A stretch of 64,000 nucleotides of DNA, taken from contig VFFE01007127.1 in assembly GCA_008921705.1 (NCBI GenBank), forward strand, positions 379,550 through 443,549. The letters run 5' to 3'. Under the pieces are notes generated by a model. That model saw only the letters and a list, made by a program, of their open reading frames with translations, did no database searches and was not told the DNA's origin. Below, piece after piece: positions 36,758 through 48,204 of the stretch. The translations under genes and the position numbers were made by a program. The DNA is from Burhinus oedicnemus. Its lineage: Eukaryota; Chordata; Aves; Charadriiformes; Burhinidae. Numbering within the stretch: position 1 is the first letter of the stretch; each line of letters begins with the position of its first letter.

Positions 36758-37155
36758 TCAGGCTGAGAGAGTTGGGGTTGTTCAGCCTGGAGAAGGCTCC
36801 GGGGAGACCGTAGTGCCCCTTCCAGTCCCTAAATGGGCTACAGGAGAGATGGGGAGGGAGTCTTGATCAGGGATTGGAGCAATAGGATGAGGGGAAACAG
36901 TTTTAAACTGAAAGAGGGGAGATTTACACTAGATATTAAGAAGAAATTGTTGACTGTGAGGGTGGTGAGACACTGGCCCAGGTTGCCCAGAGAGGCTGTG
37001 GCTGCCCCGTCCTTGGAGGTGTTCAAGGCCAGGTTGTTTGGGGCTTTGAGCAACCAGGTCTAGTGGAAGGTGTCCTTGCCCATGGCAGGGGGTTGGAACT
37101 AGATGATTTTTAAGGTCCCTTCCAACTCTAACCATTCCATGATTCTATGATTCTA
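36758..37155 (+). mobile_element. CR1 LINE 3' fragment with complete 3' end
   Basis: About 400 bp of CR1, from the end of the ORF (AGGCTGAGAGAGTTGGGG) through the 3' UTR to the tail ATTCCATG-ATTCTATG-ATTCTA at 37134-37155. It shares the GTAGTGCCCCTTCCAG variant with the 23.8-24.5 kb copy. Yet it also shares a 5-bp deletion in the AGAAGAGAAG stretch with the 16.8 kb copy, which is of another subfamily. It is 5'-truncated and non-functional. Confidence 0.95.
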
Positions 37156-39870
37156 ACTTTTTGCAGTGCAGATGAAAGGCATCACAATCTCTCTGAGCTG
37201 TCAGAGTTGGTGAATCTGTGCACGTCTCCAGCACAGAGCACATTTATGAAAAGTAATGAGTTTCATTTTGGAAATGGGCTGTCAGCAACCTCTTTGCATG
37301 ACCAGAAATCACCTCCCAGGGCCCGGCGTTTCCCCAGGAGTCGTTGCGTTTCCCCAGGAGTCGTTGCAGATAACTGCATGGCCGTCCTGCCCCCTTCCTG
37401 CCCGGCACAGAGCGTTTCCTCCAAACTGGTGATGTCATAGTCATTAATGGGCTTTAATTGTGCCTTTCCACTTAGTAACAATAAGCTGAAAGCTCATTAT
37501 ACACTGGCCTTGCGGCTATTTAGAACAGCTCTGGCTCCTTAAAAACCCTTTGACTGGTAGAGTTTTTCTTAAAAGTGCAAGACAAGCAACACGGGGTCGG
37601 ACCAAGGGTACGCCCTGCAATAGGAGGCAGGTGTGGGTGCTTGGCGGTGAACAGGGAGAAGAAGGAGGTGGTTCCCCAGACTAATTTCCCCACTGGTTTG
37701 TGTCTCTGGGGTTTGCTGGGTTAGAGGTGGGCTCTTTGCGGTTAATAACCCTAAATGCATTTCTTTTTGTGAATTTTTCCAGTTGCCTTCTGAACCCATG
37801 TAAACTTTTCAGCACTCACAGCATCCCAGTTGCGCTTGGAGGCTTTCCAGCAGCTCCTCGCTCAGGCTGGGAGCCGTTCACCTCCGTTTCCCTCCGTTGC
37901 CATTGCCTGAAGGATCCTCTTTGAGCCGCTGGTGAGGGAGAGGTTTGGGAGGAGGACTGCGGTGACACTGGAAGGGGCAGTGAAATGGCGAGCATCTGGT
38001 GAAAAACAGATAGAAATTGCTAAACCCACTAGCTTAGGTGGGGGTTCTATTTGGAGCTTACACAGGATCACAGGGGATCTGGAGAGGAGCAAGAAATCCC
38101 TCTCTAATGTTAAAAGTAATAAAAATGGAGGAGGTAAAAACACCTTGTAGCTTCTTCTTTTTCCCTCTCCGGTGTCTGGGGGTTGTCTCAGGCGTGAAGT
38201 CCCTGGAAAAGGCCCTGGGAAATGCCTCTCCCTCTCATGGTGAGATGTGCCTCATGCCAGCTCCCCACAGCAGGGCTGGGGCTGTGCCACTCCAGGTGCT
38301 GCACGGGTGTGGGGCTGAAGCAGATCCAGCATTTATGGACTGCAGGATATTTTCCTTAGCCTGGAATTTGGCCCAGGCTGACACTTGCCTCACTGAAGGC
38401 TGCAGGGGCATTCACAGCCTCAGAGAAGATCTCAGTATCCACCACCCCATGCTGGGCCAGCCTTTGGGTGTGTTCCTGCTGCATCTTGGGGTAGCACAAG
38501 TAGACATGCACTGGCTGGCGTGTTAGAGGCACTGCTGCAGCATCACAGCCTGCCTGGACCTGGGGTAGCCGCTGGTAGGCAAGGCTGCGCTGGGCGGATG
38601 GAGAAAACCCGGCGTCGTCTCTACGCTCTGCAGTCCCAGCTTGGTTACGATGGAGACGCAGCAGCAGAGGTTCATCCAGTTGCACTCACAGTTGGGCTGG
38701 TTTCCAGCCTGAGCTATGGGCTTTGGCTCCCCTCTCACAAGCACCTGGGCACACGTCCTGGCACGCTGCGATTCACGTGCATCCCGCACTGATAGCACTG
38801 CCCTGCTTGAGAGCACGAGGTGCAGGCACCTTTCAAGCCAGGCAAAAAAAAGCAGTGTTTGCCTTTTAACCCGAAGAGGAAAAAGAAGGACCCTTTGAAA
38901 TGGAGAAAGCATGGAAATGACTACAAAACGCCTGAATTCTTAAGATACTGGATGTTGCAGCTGACCCTGTAACCATATTGTGCCGTCCACGACTTGCTGT
39001 CTGCCTGCATTTGCCTAAGCAGGCTGCCTGCCAGTCACTCCAAAGCTGAACATCAGTAAATTAATACGGAGCCGCCTTCTTAAATATCCAATAGGAGAAA
39101 GTAGAATGGATTGTTCTGTGCTTACGTGACTAATTGGATTAGAGAGAAATAATTTAATGATTTGGAAGTAATGAGTTATTGGATGGTTGATTCCAGCAGA
39201 AAGTCCGACAGTGGCGTTATGCCAATGAGAGCACGCTCTGAGAGAGCTCACTTGAAGTTTGACAGGGAACCAGCAAAAGGTCTTGGGCATGGGAGAAAGC
39301 TCCAGGGCTTGTTCTGATCTAATTTCATGCCTTTGTAGCTCCATAGCCCTGATTTACACTGATATCACTGAGACTCTGATCAGGCCTTGGAAATTTAATT
39401 GTATATACGGCTTTTCCTAAAGCTGTGGAGCACTTCTGTGGACTGTGCCTGTTCCACCAATGAAGATGGATGAGCTATCTAGACACTGATAGCATCTTTT
39501 GGCTGTCTTGATTGCTTCTTTGTGCAAATTGTATTCTGAGGTTTTTTTGAACCACGGGTCCTCAGTTTGACATGTTATGTTGAGGTGTGGGGATGTCTAG
39601 TCCATGCTTCTGAGAGATGGGCTTGTATGCCTTGCATGTTCTTTGTCTCCTGTGTGGCGGGTGCCTTCCTACTGCTCTGCAGTGTGCACAAGGGTTTCTT
39701 GGCATGCAGGGTTCTCCCTATCTGCAAATCTACTCATTTCTTTGTATTTCTGCATCTTCTGCTCGAGGGTCTCGAGGTGCTTTAAAAATATGAATTTCCA
39801 GTATGAGATCCAAGCTGGTGGATCTCCATTTTTGCACAGCAAGAGGTACGCCAGCTCGCTGAGGTGAAAT
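37156..39870. other. Unique non-coding sequence
   Basis: No gene was recognised. It contains a perfect 20-bp tandem duplication at 37326-37367. About 39050-39240 is AT-rich and TAAT-rich. Confidence 0.5.
37326..37367. repeat. Perfect two-copy tandem duplication, 20-bp unit
   Basis: GTTTCCCCAGGAGTCGTTGC occurs at 37328-37347 and again, without change, at 37348-37367; the match extends two bases to the left. Perfect identity, including two CpG-containing segments, suggests a recent slippage or repair event. Confidence 0.95.
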
Positions 39871-39874
39871 GTGT

Positions 39875-40010
39875 GGCTGAGGTTGCACAGAAAAAAAAAC
39901 CTGTAAAGGCCAAGAATGAGACAATGACGCTGCTGGCCTTATCTGCAACTCCCGTATGGGAGGACATGGAGAACCAGGGAGGAAACCAGGATCCTCGGTC
40001 TGGGCTCTTG
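39875..40010 (-). mobile_element. Possible MIR-type SINE remnant
   Basis: GGCTGAGGTTGCACAG (39872-39887) followed by CTGTAAAGGCCAAGAATGAG (39900-39919) resembles the antisense MIR order 'AAGGTCACACAG' and 'GGCAGAGCCAGGAATAGAAC'. AAACCAGGATCCTC then resembles 'AACCCAGGTCTCCTG'. Divergence is high and an A9 insertion interrupts it, so the call is tentative. Confidence 0.35.
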
Positions 40011-40744
40011 CCTGAATCAGCAAATTAAAATACGCTCTGAGGCCCTTGTGCTCCTAGACAAGATTTCCTTCTTGTCATAAAGATTTGCTGTTATCCAACA
40101 AGTAAGGGAAAATAACAAACAATTCTCTCCAGTGCTATTATTAACTATGTTCTTTGAGTTTTGCCAAACACAGGGATTAATAAGACAACTAAAGAAAAAA
40201 AACCTGATTAAGAGCTTGAAATGTCGTTTCATTCATCTGTCAGAGGAGGGCTTACCTGTAACTACCTGTTTCTGAGATCTTTGTCTATATTGTCCTTCAA
40301 AATCCTTGGTTGGGGCTTCCACAGCCAACCCAGACAATTCCCTGTGCCCAGAAATCCTCACCATTAGATAATATTCCTAAAATTTTAACTTCCAGCCTCC
40401 TCTCTGCAGTTTACACATGTTACATCTTGTCCTATCTACCCTGCACACAGGGCACATATTCCACCCTTTCTCTTTCTGGTAGTCCTTTGTGCATTGGAAA
40501 TTGTTACCGTGTCTTCTCTCAACTGTCTTATTTTTAGATATCTCAGCCCATGGTCCTCTTGTTCTTTTCTGTGTTTTTTTCCATCAGCCCGTATCTTTGC
40601 TGAACTGCAGAACTACCTTTTTTTTGCAGCAGTATAATGCGTGCAGTTTGCCACATGTTGTTTGCAAAACATTATCATCTCATGTGTTTTGTGGAACCAT
40701 CCAGATGTTCTTCTTCCTGTATTTATATGATTATTCTTACCCTA
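40011..40744. other. Unique, pyrimidine-rich non-coding sequence
   Basis: From about 40260 the plus strand is markedly T/C-rich. No gene was recognised. This may be an unrecognised continuation of the ancient CR1 that starts at about 40745. Confidence 0.4.
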
Positions 40745-41345
40745 TGTACTAAACTTTGCATCAATCTTTATCAAACAGTGTTACATTTCTTTGGGATATT
40801 TTTCCAACTGACCAAGGTCATTTTAAGTCTTAACCCTCAGCTCAACGTGCTTGCAGCGTCTTCCAGGTGTCATTGCATGTGCAGCAGGTATATTGTCTTC
40901 CTTCTCTTCTCTTCTCTTCTCTTCTCTTCTCTTCTCTTCTCTTCTCTTCTCTTCTCTTCTCTTCTCTTCTCTTCTCTTCTCTTCTCTTCTCTTCTCTTCT
41001 CTTCTCTTCTCTTCTCTTCTCTTCCCTTCCCTTCCCTTCCCTTCCCTTCCCTTCCCTTCCCTTCCCTTCCCTTCCCTTCCCTTCCCTCTCTCCAGCTAGT
41101 AAGGACAACAGTGAACAGTGCTGAGCTGCTCCATGTACAGTGCCAGTAATACCAGTCTGGCAGTGAGCCCTAAATCTCTCTCTCCAATATGGTTTTCCAA
41201 CCAATTTTGTACCTTTCAGTATTTATCGGTAGACCTTCTTTCCAGAGCTGACTTAGGAAAATGCCATATGAGGCAATACAAAAGCCTTCCTAACTTCAAG
41301 ATAAATGACTTCTTACTGCTCCTCCTTATCTCTTTACTCTTTCTT
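40745..41345 (-). mobile_element. Ancient CR1 RT fragment interrupted by a microsatellite
   Basis: The left part (40748-40893) and right part (41100-41345) both follow an antisense CR1 RT in consistent order. On the plus strand the left part has ACTTTGCATCAATCTTTATC, TTTTTCCAACTGACCAAGG and ACGTGCTTGCAGC. The right part has TACCAGTCTGGCAGTGAGCC, ATGGTTTTCCAACCAATTTT, AGGAAAATGCCATATGAGGC and AACTTCAAGATAAATGACTT. The RT active-site region would fall at about 40868-40892, right beside the (CTTCT)n/(CTTCC)n array. About 25-30 bp of CR1 is replaced by the array. The fragment is very old and non-functional. Confidence 0.75.
40895..41090. repeat. Bipartite pentanucleotide microsatellite (CTTCT)24-(CTTCC)13
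   Basis: Twenty-four uninterrupted CTTCT units (40901-41020) switch sharply to thirteen uninterrupted CTTCC units (41021-41085). Imperfect TTC-rich flanks lie on the left and CTCTCTCC on the right. The whole array is polypyrimidine on the plus strand (polypurine on the minus), so it can form triplex/H-DNA. It gives long meaningless Ser-Leu-Phe and Arg-Glu open frames, which are not genes. The array is large for a bird microsatellite and is expected to be length-polymorphic. Confidence 0.98.
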
Positions 41346-42958
41346 GCTCTGTGAAAAAGGAAATTAGAGCAGTTTGGTATGATCTAAACAAATTTGAGGC
41401 AGCTGTGAGTCACTGTACATCTCAGGACTATCCTTCTTTATCACACTAGTAGTTACACAACCACAAAGGTTAATATCTTCAAACGTAATTTCAGTAATAC
41501 TAGGCAATGTTTATTACCCAGAAAATTAGTAAATCTCACAGAAAGCTAGAAATTCCTCCATGTTCAGATAGCCTTGTATGAGCCCTTGGACCCTAGACAT
41601 CATGAGCTGTGATCTTGGTCTCTACAATCAAAGCTGTCTTTCAAATGTATTGTAGATTGGAAGTTAGTAGTTGATAATTTACCAGTCACACAATCAGTGC
41701 TAATTGCTATGCTTCCCTTGTGCAACAAAGAGACTGAAAAAAAAATGGATAAAAAGACTTCTTTATGAGAACAGTAGCTAATTCACAGATTTCTGTTATT
41801 AACATTTTCCTTATTTGGAAATGTAAATGTTCCAAAAATTCTTATCAGCAGAGTATGAACAAGACATTTTGAAGTACTCTAACTCCTTGTGTGTCATTAA
41901 CTGGGATATACATGAATATGGACATACACAGCTCAAGAATTTTTCACAAGTTAATACAATTCATCTGACTACGTAAGATGGACTTTTTTTGGTTTCATTC
42001 ATGGAGAAGCTGTACTACCTCCTATTTCTTTTAAAATCTCATGGAATCTATGTACATGTAGTCAGGCAAGTAAAACATTTCCCAGAAAATTCTGGTGGCC
42101 ATTTAAGACCAGTAAGCAGAAGATGTTCATTTGAGTCAGCAACCCTCATAAAGGAAGCTCTGTAGAGTTTTTGGAATGTTGGCAAAGAATTTCTGCCAAG
42201 ACTTTACATAAAGTGAACATAAAAGACCTTGACCATTGGGTGTTTCTTCACCTTTTCCTTGGCACTTCAAAGGAGTTGTAATGGCAGAAAGCTTGGTATT
42301 GGTAACAGAGGAGGTGATCCTTGGTTTCCATTTCCAGAGATTTAATGCCAAAATGCTGCCTGAAAACATTTGGGTTTGGTTTGGGTTTTTTTTTTTTCAT
42401 TAAAAGCAAAAGTTGTGGTTTAATGTAATGAAAAATGATGTCTTTGTTCACTCATTTTGAGCACTCTTACTGCATTACGGAAGCTTCACCACAAGTATTG
42501 GTAAAGCTAAATCATGATCCACATCAAACCAACAATGAGGTTTTTGGCAGCTCTGGTTTCTTCTCATAGGGTAGCCTCTTGCCCATGGACATGTTGAAAT
42601 ATGGCTCAGAACTACATTTACGTCCATCACAGATTGTTTACAGACTGAACAGCAGTGATGACATCTTTGAAATTTCCATACATCCCCAGTATCATTAATC
42701 ATCTCCCAATAATCTGAAGGAATTGAGTTGACAAGTCATTGGGAAATGTCCTTTGCCAGCTAATCATAGATAGGGCTAAGATGCTGCCCTGCTCATTGCC
42801 AAGTTCTCTTTCCTTTCCTAGATGCATGCATGAAAATGCAAGTTGTATTTAGCTTTGGGGGATGAGGGAAGGCTTCAGAGCATCTTCACCCAATGTATCA
42901 ATAACACCCCACCCAGCTACCTGCCTGATACTTTCAAGACACAAATCTCATATTAAGA
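41346..42958. other. Unique non-coding sequence
   Basis: AT-leaning, with no recognised gene or repeat. A T12 tract is at 42386-42397. Confidence 0.5.
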
Positions 42959-43110
42959 TCACAGAATCATAGAATGGTTAGAGTTGGAAGGGATGTTAAA
43001 GATCATCCAGTTCCAACCCCCCTGCCATGGACAGGGACACCTCCCACTAGACCTGGTTGGTCAAAACCCCATCCAACCTGGCCTTGAACACTTTGAGGGA
43101 CGGGGCATTC
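42959..43110 (-). mobile_element. CR1 LINE 3' UTR fragment
   Basis: About 150 bp of CR1 3' UTR on the minus strand, with the tail at its left end (CACAGAAT, CATAGAAT at 42960-42975). It includes TTGGAAGGGATGTTAAAGAT and CCCCCCTGCCATGGACAGGG. Similarity stops near 43110. It is the second-shortest tail-containing copy of this subfamily group in the window. Confidence 0.93.
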
Positions 43111-46100
43111 TTATAGTCTTTAAAGCATCTGAAAATATTAAAGTTCAGCCAACTTTGGAATCCAACCCTTAATTCACAGCATCCATGCTTGGCAGGGACA
43201 CTTCAGGTAGGGACTTTCTAGCCCCGAGGACAGAGAGTTACCAGTTGAGCATCTGTGTGTCTGCCGCTTCTTCCTTGTAACTGGAAGAAAATCAAACCCT
43301 CTCATCTTTAAGAAATAATACCGGGATTAGCTTTCTGGACTCTCATTTCCTAAGAATAAGAACAGCTGAATTTTGAAACTTTCTTTCATCCTCAGCATTG
43401 CCATATTAAATTCAGTCATTTTCACTCATGGTTTAAAAATATCTCTAAAGAACTGCAGAGGAGTTAGAAAGCCAAGTTCTCTTAGAGATCCTTTCTCCCA
43501 AGTGACAAGACCGCCTTGTGTCTGGCTCATTCCTGAGTCAATTCTTCCCATAACCACCACTCTGGGTGGTTGTCAGAGCTAAATAGAAGGTAACAATGTC
43601 AGCAGATAAATTAAGAGGTGCAGTGAGGGAGAAATTTTTAGGAGATTTAGAAAGGCAAAATGGTGAGTCAGATGGAAAGTCACAGAGAAGCTGATCCATG
43701 AAGCAAAGGTTGTGTGTGAGAAAGATCCCAAATCAGCATCAACAGGAGAACAAAGAGGTAGGACCTACGGAGACATGAGGAAGAGGAAGGATGTGACAAA
43801 GTCCTGCATCTTTGCAGTGACAAGCCCAACAAGGTGGACATTTCTTATGAAAAGGAAAGCAACGGACACACCATTAAGGTGTGCAACCTATGAGTTACAG
43901 CCCAGGTTCGAATGGCAGGTGCTCCCAAGTGACCACCCAACTTAGGTGATCTGCTTTCTTTTTTTTCACTGTGTTACCACCTGCTGCTGATGGGCCTGGA
44001 TCTGAGGAAAATTTCCCACATCATCCAACATCCCAAGGAAAGGAGACAAAGTTGTGTTGGTTGGTTGCACTGACGGGCCACACCACCGAGGGCAGCCCAA
44101 GAAGACCTGATGTTTGACTGGGAAACTGGGCATTCTGAGAAACTTCGTTGGCCCCAAGTACAGGCTAAAGTAGGAAATGAAAGGCATGGAGCTGGCAAAA
44201 TCAGAAAAGCAAACTTCACCTGTGTCACCCTGTCTCTCTGATGGGTTGTACGGTGTTTATGGATTTATTGTTTTTCCCCTTCCCTGTCATTCACACTCTG
44301 TGGGTTGGACAACCACCTCATAAGATTACGCTGTTGCAAGCAATATAAGAAATAAATAAATATGAAGCAATAATTCACGTTAACATGGCCAATTATTGTT
44401 CTAATTTTATCCCTGTGTCCCTAGGCCAGCAAGGGGACAGGAGATCTGTTTTTCTATGTACTAACCATGCCAAGCTATAAAGTTTGGGTGTCCCAGAACA
44501 ATGTAGAAACTGGGCAGAGTAATGTAAAAAATTTGTTTAATTTGTTCATTTTACATGAAGACTTATTTAACAGCTTTGCAAAATTCAACCAAAGCAGCTT
44601 CTAGCAAGTACAGATCAGGAATAGACCTCAAGCAGTCACCCGCTCAGCTCTTTGTTTAGGGAAGGTAAATAGAAAAAATTACATCATTTTCTCTTTTAGA
44701 AGACAAATCATTCATCCTGTTGGACAAAGCTCTGTTGCAAATCCAGGGATATAAAAAATCAGAGTTTCCCTTGCTGCAGCCCCCATTACATTCACAAGTA
44801 AGTGCTCACCCACCGGAGCTTTACACCAGCACAAACTCTGGCTTTGCATAAGGAAAGCCCTTCTTCTCCTGCCAGCTTATTGGTCTGGGTCCAGATCTCA
44901 GGGAACAAGCCTGGCACCTTCACTTAGTCCTCATGTGAAAAACCAGTTGCCCTGCTCCTGCAACACCCGCACACACAGGTACGTGGAGCTTGCCTCCAGA
45001 AACACAGGGAACATGCTTGTGCAGGGCTCTGCTCCTGGAGCATGTGTCCAAAGCCTTTCCAAGAGGTCTGCCAAAGCACATTTTCTTTTCCCAAGTTAGA
45101 GGCTGAGCATGCTGCAATGCGTCTTGGATAAATGTGTCAGCATCACCCCAGCCAAGGCGTTGCCCTCCTGGGACTGAGCACTGCAGGGCAAGCTTCATTA
45201 ATTCTACCAGAGTTGCACCATGATGTGCATGAGGCCACAGAGGACATCCAACACGTACAGAGCTCCTGACTCTGCTTTCTTCCCTGGAAATCATAGCGAC
45301 TGAGGAAAAGCAAATGGGAAGTCCTTCCACCCCTCTACACTCCATGGAAGTGGAACTTTAGTCTTGAGACAACAAGAAGGTTCTTTTGAAGTCACAGCAA
45401 GTTTCTATTTGCAATCTGGGAAATGGCATTCCCAAAAGACAAATCAGGTCCCAAAAGATAAAACAGGAAATCACTAAATTCTGGAAGTGTCCTCCACTAA
45501 CCCTTCTAGGCTCCTTTCCCTGCACTCACCAGTGCCTGGACCCAAGGGCACATGCTTTCATTTGATGTCTTTGCACTGTTGTTCCCCTGCCCTTGTTCTT
45601 CTCCATTCCTTTTCTTTTGGATTGGTTGGCTTGATTTTTCTGCAAATGGGATGGGCAGGGCGTTATGCAGAAGTTTATTACTTGTTAAATTGGCTTGCTC
45701 TGCCTGGCTCACTCTAAAGGTATCACATGCAAGTTCAGTGCTGTTTATCTTGTCTGTGACTCCCACGGTTATCCCAGGATTGCCCCATGCCTAGGTCATG
45801 TTCAGCCCATACAGTCATGGCACATACTAGTGCAGCAGAGCTTTACTTTGTCTAGCTCCGATGGCCTTATCAACCACGGTGTTCTGTGGATCATACACAT
45901 CAATAGTCTCATGGAAATGAGATGGTTCTTGTTGTACAAACAGACAACACAGTGTACACATACAACAGGGCATGGAGTCAACACCCCCTGGGCAGCTGTG
46001 AGGACTCTGATGCTCCTCACATGGCCAAAGGCACATCAGTCTCCCCAGCATCAGGCCAGGAATGAGGACTCTGCAGCACTCTCAAATCCAGGTCTTCCAC

Positions 46101-46606
46101 ACAACTTCTGAACAGCTTCTCCAGAATAATTCATGACTTCCTTCCAGGAAAAGATTTCTGGGACAACCCAGCAGCTGCATTTCTCCAAGGAGGGATAGAG
46201 TTCAATTACATGCTTTTTTTCTTTTCTATGATTGCTGCAAACTTTGTTTACAATTGAGATTACTTGGAATTAGCAGTCCTAGAAAAACAATGGCTCAGAT
46301 TGACCACCTTCTTCCAGGACCTTTAATCTTTTGCTTTCTGCCTGGCATCTTTTGGCTTGAGTTTCATTGTGAAGTTTCAATATAAGCAGCTTCCAAAGCA
46401 TAGGATGCACGTTGCCATCCAAAAAAGCACAGCTACAACTACAGACAGGCATCCAGTAAATAACGCTGTGGAGGCAGCAGCTTGTATTCCCGGGGCCAAA
46501 AGCAACCCTGGAGTAAAGGCCACTGAGTCAAATAAAGCCCTGCTGTTTCCACTGAGGGTGGCTTTGGCCCCGTATCGCAGCAGATGTCAGAGATTATTCT
46601 GATGCA

Positions 46607-46619
46607 CCGCGTCACGCGG
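46607..46619. promoter_or_regulatory. CpG-rich 13-bp palindrome
   Basis: CCGCGT-C-ACGCGG is a perfect inverted repeat with a 1-bp centre, holding four CpGs in otherwise CpG-poor DNA, with a TGACG-like half-site on the minus strand. Possible protein-binding site; no function is known. Confidence 0.25.
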
Positions 46620-47639
46620 GCACAGCAGATTCACATTACGGGGTCAAGCTAATACCAATGCAGTTTTGGTTGGAGTCGACTCTCTGCCCGCTCCTGACTT
46701 TACACTGAATGTCAAATTCAAATAGACTTTGTCAGTCTGCTGGCAGGGTCCCAGCAGCCCCGGGAACAGGCTCTGCAATAATTTAGAGGTGTGGCGTCCT
46801 CCTGCCCACCCGTGAAGTTCTGGGCTTTCTGACCCCTGGCTTCTGATGGGGAATTTGTGGCAGAAGGAGATTTAGCATCTTGCAGTGACCCTGGAAATAA
46901 GTTGTTTGGACTTGAACCTGGAGCAACCCACCCTCCTTCTGCCTCGGGCAAGACCCTCCTGCCCCAGAGAGGATGCAAATGAAAAGCTGTCCCTCTGCTG
47001 AGCTTCAGCTGGGGGTCTACTTTGAAGTTTTCCCTCATGTTTTTCTCCTGTGGGTCTGGGATTTGTTCCTGACATGTGGAGAGTAGATTTCCATGCTTGA
47101 GCTCTGCTCGTCCCCCCTTGCCACACCAGTACCAGTGTACGGATCCATGGGGCAGGGAAGCCCCCAGACTCCACCATCTCTGCATTTCCCCCTCCTAATA
47201 CCCTGCCAAGGATCTCCCCTGCATGTGGAGAGCCATTGACACAGCCCCCTGCTCCCTGCCAAGGAGTCCCCATGCCTTCAAACCATCAGATGGGCTGTAT
47301 AATGGAGATGACGGAGCTGAAAGGAGAGTTCACGTTGCTGGGATGCGGGGGTGGCTTCTCTGTAGCAGTGTCACAGAGAAAGCACAACTGAAAATATCCT
47401 CCGGATCAAATTGCACCAGTGGAGGCATCCCCTTCCTCCCCTGTGGGACTTGAGCGATCTGGAGGCACCGAAGCTGTAGCAAGGACTGTGGTGTCACATG
47501 TCACCCAAAACACTCCAAGAGCAGCCCCCAGTTTCACAACAGGGAAGCGCCTGCGCTCGCCTCCATTCCCCCTGCCCAGGGCCATTCAGCCCTGCCCACT
47601 GCTGCGTCCCAGACGCCTTTCCAGGAACTGCTCACTGCC

Positions 47640-47700
47640 TCCATCCTCGGAGGAGGTTACTCCAGCTCAGAGAGGAACATGCAGCTGCCCAGGCTATGTA
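47640..47700 (-). mobile_element. Possible MIR-type SINE remnant (weak)
   Basis: GGAGGAGGTTACTCCAGCTC, then AGAGAGGAACATGCAGCTGC and CCAGGCTATGTAA, resembles antisense MIR 'GATGAGGAAACTGAGGCTCA', 'GAGAGGTTAAGTAACTTGCC' and 'CAAGGTCACACAG'. The match is short and low-identity. Confidence 0.25.
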
Positions 47701-48190
47701 ATACCACGGTATTAAGGCAAATAATAATGAGACAACTTAGCAAAACTGCCTTTCCCAGGGCTGCTGAAGGGCTCCTGCACCTCTAGCGCTGGGAGGCAGC
47801 ATCAGAGACACAGGCGAGGAAACCGTGCGCCTGTCTCATGCGCCTTGATTCATATTTAATCCCTTCCCCTCCCTCCACAATGGATGCGATGCTTCTGTGC
47901 ATCTTAGAGAAGAAAAGCTCTCCATCACATTGAAATGCGAAGCTTCCTCATTAGAATTTAATCTGCGCCGATATAGAGGAAATTATCATGTCAGTGCAGA
48001 GAAAAGAAACAGTGATTCAGGAGAGAAGCTTTTTGATAAATTGTACCAAGCACTTTTATCACCACCAGCTTAAATGAAGATTTGGCTCAGGGAGGTTGGT
48101 ACATGGCTTTATAATGACCCTCCATGGAAGGGACAGATGGCCCCAGTGACAGTGTGAGCCCTTCCTATTTTTTTCTAAGTAGCTGTAGCG

Positions 48191-48204
48191 GTTGTCATAG
48201 CAAC
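48191..48204 (+). promoter_or_regulatory. X-box-like motif (RFX family)
   Basis: GTTGTCATAGCAAC is close to GTTGCCATGGCAAC, with one departure from the half-site consensus. It lies in sequence that looks possibly constrained (47.9-48.25 kb, AT-rich). Confidence 0.25.

Noticed and set aside
40842..41204. Long open frames through the pentanucleotide array (Ser-Leu-Phe or Arg-Glu repeats)
   Set aside because: A 5-bp repeat without stop codons is open in several frames automatically; not a gene.
43905..43913. GGTTCGAAT, resembling a tRNA B box
   Set aside because: No A box at the right distance and no cloverleaf or acceptor stem can be formed.
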